From Nocardia sp. CC227C (GTDB lineage Bacteria; Actinomycetota; Actinomycetes; Mycobacteriales; Mycobacteriaceae), in NCBI RefSeq assembly GCF_030767025.1, contig NZ_JASITE010000003.1, forward strand, positions 124,001-188,000: a stretch of DNA of 64,000 nucleotides. Reading direction: 5' to 3'. Positions 57,290 through 64,000 of the stretch are shown here, piece by piece. The position numbers were made by a program, and so were the translations under genes. Numbering within the stretch: the stretch's first letter is position 1; each line of letters starts with the position of its first letter. The notes beneath the pieces are model-generated. The model was not told the origin of the DNA and searched no databases. It saw only the letters and a program-made list of their open reading frames with translations.

Positions 57290-58521
57290 TCACTCGGTCG
57301 TGACCGCCACGACCGGTGCGAACGATCCGGTGAACACCGCGTCCAGCACCGTGTCCGTGCCGACCCGGCGTACTCGGGCCGGTGCTCCGGAGCCGAGCAT
57401 TCGTGCGGTTCCATCGAGCTGGATGTGTCGAAGCCGGTGTACTCCGGAGTGCGGAAGTCGCTGTGCGGCACATCGGGTGGCGTGGTGACCCGCTCGGCGG
57501 CGCCCGGCTCGGCCAGCACCTGCCGCATGACCTGGTCGAAGATCCACCGCACCGGGCCGAGTCCGATGACCTCGCGCAGGAACGACGCCGTCTCCCACCG
57601 GTCGTTGACCACCCCGTCGGGCACGGTGTTGTAGTAGTCGGCGAGCAGCGCGTTGAGCCGCTGCTGCCCGGTCGGCCAGCCGATGTCGTTCCACAGCAGA
57701 TCGGGTTCGTACCGTTCGATGAGTTCCCGCACCTGCGCCTCCGCGTATTCGGGATAGCCCTCGGCGTACGGCCCGAACGCGTAGTCGCCGAGCGTCTCGA
57801 CCACCGCCGGATGGAATGTCCAGTCCACGCCGCCCGAGTAGTAGAGCCCGAACCGCATCCCCCGCGCCCGCACCGCCCGCGCGAGTTCACCGACCAGATC
57901 ACGCGTCGAATGGAATTCCGGGGCATGCGGATTCCGCACCTCGGTCGGCCACAGCGAATACCCGTCGGCATATTTGGCCGTCAACACCACATAGGACGCG
58001 CCACTGTCCCGAAACGCCTTCGCCCACGCCTCGGGATCCCACGCGTCCAGCCCCCGCTCGAACTCCCGCGCCAGATCCGCATAACCGGCATTGCCGTACC
58101 GCTCTCGATGAAACGCCGCGGTAGGCGACCCCGGATCCTTGATCTGATTCGCGTAGTCCTCCGCATACGGACTACGCGTCACCGCATGCCCGTAATCCTC
58201 CCGCAGCATGTCCGCGAACGTCCGCCCCACCGGCGCGAACCCCGGCACCGAATACGGCCCCCAATGCAACATGACCCCGAACTTCGCATTCCGGAACCAG
58301 CCGGGCAACGGATGCGACCGCACCGACCCCAACGAAGCCTCGTATGGCCCAGACGTGCTCATCCGGGCCTTGGCATCGTCCCGCCGCCCCCACCACCACG
58401 ACCCCACCCCGAGCACGGCCGCCACCACGACTGCGCACACGGTGAGCCCGGCGGTCCCGAGCATCGCGTAGCGACCGATGCGACGCGGCAACGACCTTGC
58501 CCGCGAACCCTCCCTGCTCAT
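57290..58521 (-). pseudogene. Decayed GH29 alpha-L-fucosidase, frameshifted and internally deleted
   Basis: Residues 1-365 read as a family 29 alpha-L-fucosidase with an N-terminal membrane anchor (MLGTAGLTVCAVVVAAVLGVG): FRNAKFGVMLHWGPYSVPGFAP, DWTFHP and a late PDLLWNDIGWPTGQQ with the putative nucleophile Asp. After RTPEYTGFDT (about 57432) the open frame turns into non-coding composition (ECSAPEHRPEYAG onward, ending 57274), while another frame ends well (LDGTARMLGSGAP to VVAVTTE, stop 57290). The segment normally present here (W-E-x-x-RG, SFGYN, LLNVGP) is missing, so a frameshift plus a deletion of about 100 residues is likely. A sequencing error could explain the shift but not the missing motifs. 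Confidence 0.65.
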
Positions 58522-58588
58522 GCCTCGAACGTAGGCGCGCCGCCGACTGCTGTCGTCGTACCACGGGGGGACGCCGGTGTAGTCCCTA

Positions 58589-59101
58589 TTACTGAGGAAC
58601 GATCCAGCCCTCGGCGTCGACTGTCAGAACGGACTCCTTGGTCAACGCATCGTGGTCGCCGAACTGAATGATGCTGACCGCTTCCGGCCACCGGACCGTC
58701 TGAACAGGCTGCCCGTCCCTCGTGAACAGATAGAACTCCGGCGGATAGGATTCGTCGAATCCTGCGGAGGTGGGAAGGTTTTCCCAGCAGTACTCCGTCC
58801 CGGCGTTCCTGTTCAATTTCTCCGCAGTTGTGCCGGTAGATACCTGTACCATTCTGTCCCACTCGTCGGACCACCCAGCCGCGCGAGTCACATCTACCAT
58901 CAGGAACGGCTCCGCACTGCGGATGAAATTCGTCAGCTCCGCATTCAGCCGCTCACCGGCTCCCAATGGCTCGGCCCTGTCGTGCAGGTCGAATGTCGAT
59001 GTGCAAACGGGTACCGCGAGATCTTCCTGCGGAGTGCTGGAGCAGCCACCGATAAAGATCGCCGCTACAGTAGCCACTGCGGTTTTTCGAGCTTTCAACA
59101 T
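58589..59101 (-). CDS. Lipoprotein, candidate immunity protein (paralogue 1)
   Basis: A 170-residue lipoprotein: leader TAVATVAAIFIGGC with acylated Cys20, then a soluble domain of about 150 residues (LAVPVCTSTFDLHDRAEPLGAGERLNAELTNF, AAGWSDEWDRMVQVS, EYCWENLP, FYLFTRDGQPVQTVRWPEAVSIIQFGDHDALTKES). About 45 percent identical to the next gene by eye. Last gene of the cassette that begins at 61513. Membrane-anchored and outside the cell, it could neutralize the upstream effector; this is inference from context. The region has a lower GC content than the flanking genes. Confidence 0.78.
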   Translation of the reverse strand: MLKARKTAVATVAAIFIGGCSSTPQEDLAVPVCTSTFDLHDRAEPLGAGERLNAELTNFIRSAEPFLMVDVTRAAGWSDEWDRMVQVSTGTTAEKLNRNAGTEYCWENLPTSAGFDESYPPEFYLFTRDGQPVQTVRWPEAVSIIQFGDHDALTKESVLTVDAEGWIVPQ

Positions 59102-59153
59102 TTCCTCTTCGCCGTTGCCCGAACGCTTCCCTCGGTCATCCGCCTGTTTGTTA

Positions 59154-59672
59154 CTACGGGTGGGCGACTATCCAGCCGTTGCCATCGGAGGAGAGGAGGG
59201 AATCTCGCGTCAACGCGCCGTGATCACCGAACTCGAGCTCGCCGACCACGTCCGGCCACGGAACTACCTGAACGGGTTCCTTGTTCTTTATGAAGAGGTA
59301 GTACTCCTGCGGCCGGTATCCTTCGCCGTCGGATTCCGGTAGATTTCTCCAGCAGCTTTCCGTTTCAGCCTTGCTGTTCAGCTTGCCGTCGGTGATATTC
59401 GTCCGTACCTCGACGACACGGTCCCAGTCCTCGGTCCATCCCGCCGCCGCGGTGATATCGCCCAGGTGGTAGCTTCCCTCTCGATTGCTGAAGTCCTCCA
59501 ATGCCGCGTTGAAGCGGTCGCTGGAGCCAAGTGATTCGGGAACCTCGAGCAGGTCGAATGTCGATTCGCATCTGGGCACCGCAAGGTCTTGCTGTGACGT
59601 TTCGGAGCAGCCGCTCAGCCAAACAATCGCGATAGCCGCGAAAACTCCCATTCTCGTGTTGTGCATCCTCAT
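59154..59672 (-). CDS. Lipoprotein, candidate immunity protein (paralogue 2)
   Basis: A 172-residue lipoprotein paralogous to the one at 58589-59101: leader FAAIAIVWLSGC with Cys22, LAVPRCESTFDLLEVPESLGSSDRFNAALEDF, AAGWTEDWDRVVEVR, ESCWRNLP, YYLFIKNKEPVQVVPWPDVVGELEFGDHGALTRDS. Two shared cysteines suggest one disulfide. ATG at 59672 overlaps the effector stop by one base (TGATG), so the two genes are translationally coupled, as effector-immunity pairs often are. I do not recognise a named family. Confidence 0.8.
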   Translation of the reverse strand: MRMHNTRMGVFAAIAIVWLSGCSETSQQDLAVPRCESTFDLLEVPESLGSSDRFNAALEDFSNREGSYHLGDITAAAGWTEDWDRVVEVRTNITDGKLNSKAETESCWRNLPESDGEGYRPQEYYLFIKNKEPVQVVPWPDVVGELEFGDHGALTRDSLLSSDGNGWIVAHP

Positions 59673-60871
59673 CACCGTCCCGGGAGCGGTACGTAAGTAC
59701 CAGGCTTCAGACCTGTGTTCTGCTCGGGGATTCCGTTCGGACCACCGCTCCACCCGATTTGTGGAGCCCCTCCGTCCGTACTCGAGCCGATGACGACCGC
59801 GCGGCCCTGGTTTATGGCTTCTATCACCTTCATCTTCAGTTCCTCCGGAGTGGCGTCGGGGTTCTCGACTGCTATCCGTCGACCCAGATCGTTGTTGTGG
59901 AGGTCCATCGCCTCACGATGGGAAGGTTGACCACCGGAATATTCGTGTGCCGTGGCGTATCTCGCAGCGAACTCTTCGCTGAACTGCGTGGTCATAAGTG
60001 CATTCCAGTATGCATGCCGAAAAGCGTCGCCCTGCCCGTCGTTGACGGAGTCCGGAAAGACCTCTTGCGCAGTATTCGTGGCTTGCGTCTTGATGTCATA
60101 GAATTCCTGTAGCTTCCAGGGAGCTTTCGTCGCGATGTCTTCCAGGGCACTTATCTCGGACTTGGTCATCGCCACCGGCACGAAGTTCGGGTTGAAGACG
60201 AGGATGGCATCGAGCAAGGCGCCGCTCGGCCACACCTCCATCTCCTCCGTACCGACCTGGTTCTCCAACAGGATTCCGGCCAGCTTTGGATCCGTGGGGA
60301 TGTTGGCCAGGCCGTACTTGACTCGATCCGTCAAATCCTCGACCACTCCGGCAATCTCGTAAGTTGCCGCGTCTGTCGATCTGATCTTCGTCAGCGCCTC
60401 TCGAAACTTGTTGCCGATCGTGAGGATTTCGAGCTCTTTCTCGGCGATAGCGGTCAGTGGAGCCCACCAGTTCGACTTGGCTGTCTCATAATTCGATTGG
60501 TGCGACTTCACCTCGCCGTGGTCGCTGTAGAACAGCTCCCACTTCGAGTCCTCGGTCTCGGCAACCGCTTCCTTCAGGCGGTCCAATTCGGTCTCGAACG
60601 TGTCCACGAGGGGCGTGATTTTGCCCGCCAGTTTCTCGTAGATATCGACCGTGGCCAGACCGTCCGTCTTCTCGTTCGCGCTGCGTTCCCTGGCCCCGGT
60701 GCCGCCGTCACCGACGAAGTAGTCGTCGGATTTCGCGAACTCGTCCGCCACCGCGGTCATCTCCTGCTCGATCTCCGGGCCGACCCGCTGCAGTGTGGTC
60801 ACGACGTCGCGCAGATGGCTCAAGTTCCACCCGAGCAGTACCGGGACGGTGAGCTTGGACTCCTCGCTCAT
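59672..60871 (-). CDS. Probable type VII-secreted effector/toxin with DUF6973-like C-terminus
   Basis: A 399-residue protein. The N-terminal ~140 residues are helical with a YxxxD secretion motif (Tyr51-FVGD) after a helix-turn-helix hairpin like those of WXG100/LXG substrates. The C-terminal ~130 residues carry GDAFRHAYWN (Asp282, His286), ATAHE (His309, Glu310) and DLHNND (Asp323, His325), a motif set I associate with DUF6973-like putative toxin domains, possibly a metal hydrolase. No signal peptide. It overlaps the EspC-like gene (ATGA) and the downstream lipoprotein (TGATG). Composition is less GC-rich than neighbours, suggesting transfer. Enzymatic activity is not known; secretion and toxicity are inferred from motif and context. 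Confidence 0.72.
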   Translation of the reverse strand: MSEESKLTVPVLLGWNLSHLRDVVTTLQRVGPEIEQEMTAVADEFAKSDDYFVGDGGTGARERSANEKTDGLATVDIYEKLAGKITPLVDTFETELDRLKEAVAETEDSKWELFYSDHGEVKSHQSNYETAKSNWWAPLTAIAEKELEILTIGNKFREALTKIRSTDAATYEIAGVVEDLTDRVKYGLANIPTDPKLAGILLENQVGTEEMEVWPSGALLDAILVFNPNFVPVAMTKSEISALEDIATKAPWKLQEFYDIKTQATNTAQEVFPDSVNDGQGDAFRHAYWNALMTTQFSEEFAARYATAHEYSGGQPSHREAMDLHNNDLGRRIAVENPDATPEELKMKVIEAINQGRAVVIGSSTDGGAPQIGWSGGPNGIPEQNTGLKPGTYVPLPGR

Positions 60872-61173
60872 CTCGGCATCATCTCCGCGTTGTTGTTGTC
60901 CATTGCCTCGGCCACGGCCGCGGAGGCATCGGTTTTGTCCGCGATCTCTCGGAGGGTGCGGACATGGTAGTTCTCGAGCACCGTGTCGAGGGTTTTCAGC
61001 GTTTCCTCGATGGAGACGGCGATCGCCGAGTGGGCCATCCCGCCCCCTTCCTGGCTGCGGGCGGCATTGCGGCTGGTTCCCGCTACCGGCGTCTTTTCGG
61101 AGATCGCGTTGGCGCGGTCGCGGACATGCGTGGCGAGCGCCCGCATCTTCTCCGGGTCGAATCCGACGGTCAT
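60868..61173 (-). CDS. EspC-like/DUF2580 type VII secretion-associated protein
   Basis: A 101-residue helical protein of the EspC-like (ESX-1 secretion-associated, DUF2580) type: MTVGFDPEKMRALATHVRDRANAISEKTP and a second amphipathic helix (VSIEETLKTLDTVLENYHVRTLREIADKT). It is probably the partner that forms a four-helix bundle with the N-terminus of the effector that follows, giving a composite secretion signal. ATG at 61173 has AGGCAGGG upstream. The stop overlaps the effector start by ATGA. Confidence 0.72.
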   Translation of the reverse strand: MTVGFDPEKMRALATHVRDRANAISEKTPVAGTSRNAARSQEGGGMAHSAIAVSIEETLKTLDTVLENYHVRTLREIADKTDASAAVAEAMDNNNAEMMPR

Positions 61174-61186
61174 CCCTGCCTGCCCT

Positions 61187-61513
61187 CTACACCGAGTACG
61201 TGATCGGAGTCGGCCGGTCGTCGTCCCATTCCGCGGCTGTGGGGCGAACGGTCGGGCGCGGTGCGGTCAGCTGCTCGAACACCCGCTGGGCGGCGGCCTC
61301 CACCTCCTCGCTCGCCTTGCGGTGCAGCGCGGCGATCACCCGGGCCAGGTTGTCCGGGTCCGCGCTCATGGCGTGCGGCGCGATCCGGATAGCCGTGATC
61401 ATCTTGTAGGCGTCGACCTCGATGGATACCGCTCCACCGTTGGATTGCGCCCGCCCCCGCACCCGGGATATCGCCTCGTCGATCCGTTCGGCGCGATCCG
61501 CGTCGCCGGTCAT
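61187..61513 (-). CDS. YbaB/EbfC-family nucleoid-associated-like protein
   Basis: A 108-residue protein with the YbaB/EbfC pattern: a helix with DRAERIDEAISRVRGRAQSNGG, the strands AVSIEVDAYKMITAIRIAPHAMSADPDNLARVIAALHRKASEEVE and a proline-rich tail. Such small proteins are often encoded at the head of EspC-like/effector operons in Nocardia-type genomes, where their function is unclear. ATG at 61513 (GGTGGGG upstream) is preferred over 61534. First gene of the minus-strand cassette 61513-58589; only 13 bases separate it from the EspC-like gene. Confidence 0.75.
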   Translation of the reverse strand: MTGDADRAERIDEAISRVRGRAQSNGGAVSIEVDAYKMITAIRIAPHAMSADPDNLARVIAALHRKASEEVEAAAQRVFEQLTAPRPTVRPTAAEWDDDRPTPITYSV

Positions 61514-61665
61514 CCCCACCCGCCTTCGAAACATCCTCGCCCGCAGCCCGATCCGCGGCGTCCCTTGTGACGGGTGAAACTACGTGACGGAGTTGTCGGT
61601 CGGCAATCCGCGTGGGCGGCGGATCGTCGCCGGTCAGCCGCCCGGTCGGGTTCGCACACCCGGAT

Positions 61666-61694
61666 TTGGCGAGACCAGCGGCGTTGCCTACACT
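61666..61694 (+). promoter_or_regulatory. Promoter of the rpsH block
   Basis: TTGGCG (61666-61671), a 17-base spacer and TACACT (61689-61694), with GCGTTGC before and CGGTTGC shortly after the -10. It restores expression of rpsH to rpmD, which the accessory block has separated from rpsN. Confidence 0.75.
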
Positions 61695-61765
61695 AGACCG
61701 GTTGCTCGGGCACACCTGTGTCCGCATGCGTCCGCGTGCGGCGTGTTCCGGGCCGCTGTGAATCA

Positions 61766-61790
61766 TCCGGTCGGCATGCTGCCGATCGGA
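61766..61790 (+). other. Hairpin in the rpsH leader
   Basis: TCCGGTCGGCA-TGC-TGCCGATCGGA, an 11-bp stem with one G-U pair in the ~170-base leader between the promoter and ATG 61874. A second hairpin, CCGCATGCG-TCC-GCGTGCGG, lies near 61722-61742. Either could be a feedback site. Confidence 0.45.
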
Positions 61791-61873
61791 CCGAGCCGAA
61801 TTGTCGTAGGCCCACGACCGCCCGTGTGACGGTGCTGAATGGGAACCGCGGCGAGAAAGGTAGCGGTCAACCT

Positions 61874-62272
61874 ATGACCATGACTGATCCGATCGCAGAC
61901 TTCCTCACCCGTCTGCGCAACGCCAACTCGGCGTACCACGATCAGGTGAAGGCCCCGCACTCGAAGCTCAAGGCGAACATCGCCGAGATCCTCAAGCGTG
62001 AGGGCTACATCGCCGACTACCGCTCCGAGGATGCGGAGGTCGGTAAGACCCTGATCGTCGACCTGAAGTACGGCCCGAGCCGTGAGCGCTCCCTGCAGGG
62101 TGTGCGTCGTGTCTCGAAGCCCGGTCTCCGTGTGTACGCGAAGTCCACCAACCTGCCCAAGGTGCTCGGCGGCCTCGGCGTGGCGATCATCTCCACGTCC
62201 TCCGGCCTGCTCACTGACCGTCAGGCCAAGCAGCAGGGCGTGGGCGGCGAAGTCCTCGCCTACGTCTGGTAA
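61874..62272 (+). CDS. rpsH: Small ribosomal subunit protein uS8
   Basis: 132 residues: [22 protein letters not shown] start, [24 protein letters not shown] end. It binds helix 21 of 16S rRNA and in enterobacteria represses the spc operon. Here it is at the head of its own transcript. ATG 61874. Confidence 0.97.
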   Translation: MTMTDPIADFLTRLRNANSAYHDQVKAPHSKLKANIAEILKREGYIADYRSEDAEVGKTLIVDLKYGPSRERSLQGVRRVSKPGLRVYAKSTNLPKVLGGLGVAIISTSSGLLTDRQAKQQGVGGEVLAYVW

Positions 62273-62286
62273 GGGAGGTAGGAACA

Positions 62287-62826
62287 ATGTCGCGTATCGG
62301 TAAGAAGCCGATCACAGTTCCCGCCGGTGTCGAGGTGACCATCGACGGCCAGCGCGTCACGGTGAAGGGTTCCAAGGGAACGCTCTCGCACGTGGTCGCC
62401 GAGCCGATCGTGGTGACCAAGGCCGAGAGCGGTGAGCTCGAGGTGGCCCGCCCGAACGACGAGCGGGAGAACCGCTCGCTGCACGGTCTGACCCGCACCC
62501 TGATCAACAACATGATCGTCGGTGTGACCCAGGGCTACGAGAAGAAGATGGAGATCTTCGGCGTCGGTTACCGCGTGCAGGCCAAGGGCTCGAACCTGGA
62601 GTTCGCCCTGGGCTACTCGCATCCGGTTCCGGTCGAGGCCCCGGAGGGCATCACCTTCGCGGTCGAGTCGCCCACCAAGTTCTCCGTGTCCGGCATCGAC
62701 AAGCAGAAGGTCGGCCAGATCGCCGCGGTGATCCACGGTCTGCGCAAGCCCGATCCGTACAAGGGCAAGGGCATCCGCTACGCAGGCGAGGTCGTGCGCC
62801 GCAAGGTCGGAAAGACGGGTAAGTAA
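62287..62826 (+). CDS. rplF: Large ribosomal subunit protein uL6
   Basis: 179 residues: [21 protein letters not shown] start and the C-terminal [26 protein letters not shown]. It lies near the sarcin-ricin loop. GGGAGG ribosome site upstream. Confidence 0.97.
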   Translation: MSRIGKKPITVPAGVEVTIDGQRVTVKGSKGTLSHVVAEPIVVTKAESGELEVARPNDERENRSLHGLTRTLINNMIVGVTQGYEKKMEIFGVGYRVQAKGSNLEFALGYSHPVPVEAPEGITFAVESPTKFSVSGIDKQKVGQIAAVIHGLRKPDPYKGKGIRYAGEVVRRKVGKTGK

Positions 62827-62829
62827 GCC

Positions 62830-63237
62830 ATGGCACAAACCGAAAACCAGAAGACTCGGCGCAAGCCGGTCGGCACGGATGTTTCGACCGCGCGGCGTCT
62901 GTCGAAGACCCGCCGTCACTTCCGTCTGCGCAAGAAGATCGCCGGAACCACCGAGCGCCCGCGTCTCGTGGTGAACCGCTCCTCGCGGCACCTGCACGCC
63001 CAGCTGGTGGACGACTCGGCCGGCAAGACCATTGCCGCCGCGTCCACCATCGAGGCCGATGTGCGCGCGTTCGAGGGCGACAAGTCCGCCAAGAGCGCCA
63101 AGGTCGGCGAGCTGCTCGCCGCCCGCGCCAAGGCCGCCGGTGTCGAGGCGGTCGTGTTCGACCGTGGTGGTCACGACTACCACGGCCGGATCGCGGCCCT
63201 CGCCGATGCCGCTCGCGAAGGTGGGCTGAAGTTCTGA
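62830..63237 (+). CDS. rplR: Large ribosomal subunit protein uL18
   Basis: 135 residues; [40 protein letters not shown] and the [24 protein letters not shown] end. Binds 5S rRNA with uL5. Starts three bases after rplF. Confidence 0.97.
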   Translation: MAQTENQKTRRKPVGTDVSTARRLSKTRRHFRLRKKIAGTTERPRLVVNRSSRHLHAQLVDDSAGKTIAAASTIEADVRAFEGDKSAKSAKVGELLAARAKAAGVEAVVFDRGGHDYHGRIAALADAAREGGLKF

Positions 63238-63292
63238 TGATCAACACTGTGCACAGTGCAGGCCCCGCCTGCGTGAACGGAAGGACTGTCTG

Positions 63293-63919
63293 ATGCCGGG
63301 ACGTCAGCGGCGTGACGGCGGCAACGGACCCGCCGGACAGAACAGCAATGACCGCGACAACCGGGGTCGCCGCGGCGACCGCCGGAACGAGCAGGCTGCC
63401 GAGAAGACCAACCAGCTCGAGCGGGTCGTCGCCATCAACCGCGTCTCCAAGGTCGTGAAGGGTGGTCGTCGCTTCAGCTTCACCGCCCTCGTGATCGTGG
63501 GTGACGGCAACGGTCTGGTCGGCGTCGGCTACGGCAAGGCCAAGGAAGTTCCCGCGGCCATCCAGAAGGGTGTCGAGGAGGCTCGCAAGGGCTTCTTCCG
63601 CGTTCCCATGATCGGCTCCACCATCACCCACCCGGTTCAGGGTGAGGCGGCCGCCGGTGTGGTCATGCTGCGTCCGGCTTCGCCCGGTACCGGTGTGATC
63701 GCCGGTGGTGCGGCGCGTGCCGTGCTGGAATGCGCCGGCATCCACGACATTCTGGCCAAGTCGCTGGGTAGCGACAACGCCATCAACGTTGTGCACGCGA
63801 CTGTTGCCGCGCTGAAGATGCTCCAGCGTCCGGAAGAGGTGGCCGCCCGCCGCGGTCTGCCGATCGAGGATGTCGCTCCCGCGGGCATGCTGCGTGCGCG
63901 TGCCGGACAGGGAGTCTGA
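63293..63919 (+). CDS. rpsE: Small ribosomal subunit protein uS5
   Basis: 208 residues: an Arg/Asn/Gly-rich N-terminal extension, then [45 protein letters not shown] and the [23 protein letters not shown] segment. It monitors mRNA helix unwinding and accuracy. The 55-bp gap after rplR holds a perfect palindrome, CACTGTGCACAGTG (63245-63258). Confidence 0.97.
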   Translation: MPGRQRRDGGNGPAGQNSNDRDNRGRRGDRRNEQAAEKTNQLERVVAINRVSKVVKGGRRFSFTALVIVGDGNGLVGVGYGKAKEVPAAIQKGVEEARKGFFRVPMIGSTITHPVQGEAAAGVVMLRPASPGTGVIAGGAARAVLECAGIHDILAKSLGSDNAINVVHATVAALKMLQRPEEVAARRGLPIEDVAPAGMLRARAGQGV

Positions 63920-63920
63920 C

Positions 63921-64000
63921 ATGGCTGAGCTCAAGGTGACCCAGATCAAGTCGAGCATCGGCGCCAAGGCGAATCAGCGCGAGTCGCTTCGCACCCTCGG
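63921..64000 (+). CDS. rpmD: Large ribosomal subunit protein uL30, 5' part (runs out of window)
   Basis: The first 26 codons, MAELKVTQIKSSIGAKANQR onward, match uL30. It starts one base after the rpsE stop; the 3' end is outside the window. Confidence 0.93.
   Translation, partial: MAELKVTQIKSSIGAKANQRESLRTL

Overview
The window is high-GC actinobacterial DNA, most likely a Nocardia. The signs are an antigen-85-type mycolyltransferase (mycolic-acid envelope), acyl-hydroxylysine (nocobactin/mycobactin-type) siderophore genes under IdeR-like boxes, a lycopene cyclase, type VII secretion substrates, many GTG/TTG starts and ATGA-coupled operons. No rRNA, tRNA, CRISPR array, transposase or integrase was seen.

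Layout. 1-4195: 3' end of a large NRPS gene. 4.3-20.6 kb: single genes and small operons (mycolyltransferase, Nramp transporter, deacetylase/MerR pair, crotonase/twin-TetR pair, aldehyde-dehydrogenase-like protein, DrrABC-like exporter, lipoproteins, SDR, lycopene cyclase, a stray L35, a hotdog protein). 20.6-21.1 kb: MazEF-like toxin-antitoxin. 21.6-27.0 kb: S10 operon, rpsJ-rplC-rplD-rplW-rplB-rpsS-rplV-rpsC-rplP-rpmC-rpsQ. 27.0-50.8 kb: a 23.8 kb accessory block between rpsQ and rplN with secreted proteins, RNA modification, F420/PNPOx enzymes, siderophore genes at 33.6-38.9 and 43.5-45.8 kb, a glycosyltransferase/debranching pair and two M13 peptidases. 50.8-52.3 kb: rplN-rplX-rplE-rpsN. 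52.3-61.9 kb: a second block of 9.6 kb with an MFS transporter, a 13E12-type HNH gene, a decayed fucosidase and a probable type VII-secreted toxin cassette. 61.9-64.0 kb: rpsH-rplF-rplR-rpsE and the start of rpmD.

How the parts work together. The ribosomal superoperon is cut twice. The two downstream pieces each begin with a similar promoter: a TTGG-type -35, a 17-nt spacer and a TACACT -10. The siderophore genes (lysine N-hydroxylase, lysine N-acyltransferase, NRPS modules, an adenylation-like remnant and a siderophore-binding lipoprotein) are linked by four IdeR-like boxes. The most interesting cassette lies just before rpsH: a YbaB-like protein, an EspC-like protein, a 399-residue effector with a YxxxD secretion motif and a DUF6973-like C-terminus, and two paralogous lipoproteins that could be immunity proteins. 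Several enzymes have lost catalytic residues (aldehyde dehydrogenase, SDR, a condensation domain, a post-thioesterase epimerase-like domain), which suggests repurposing or decay.
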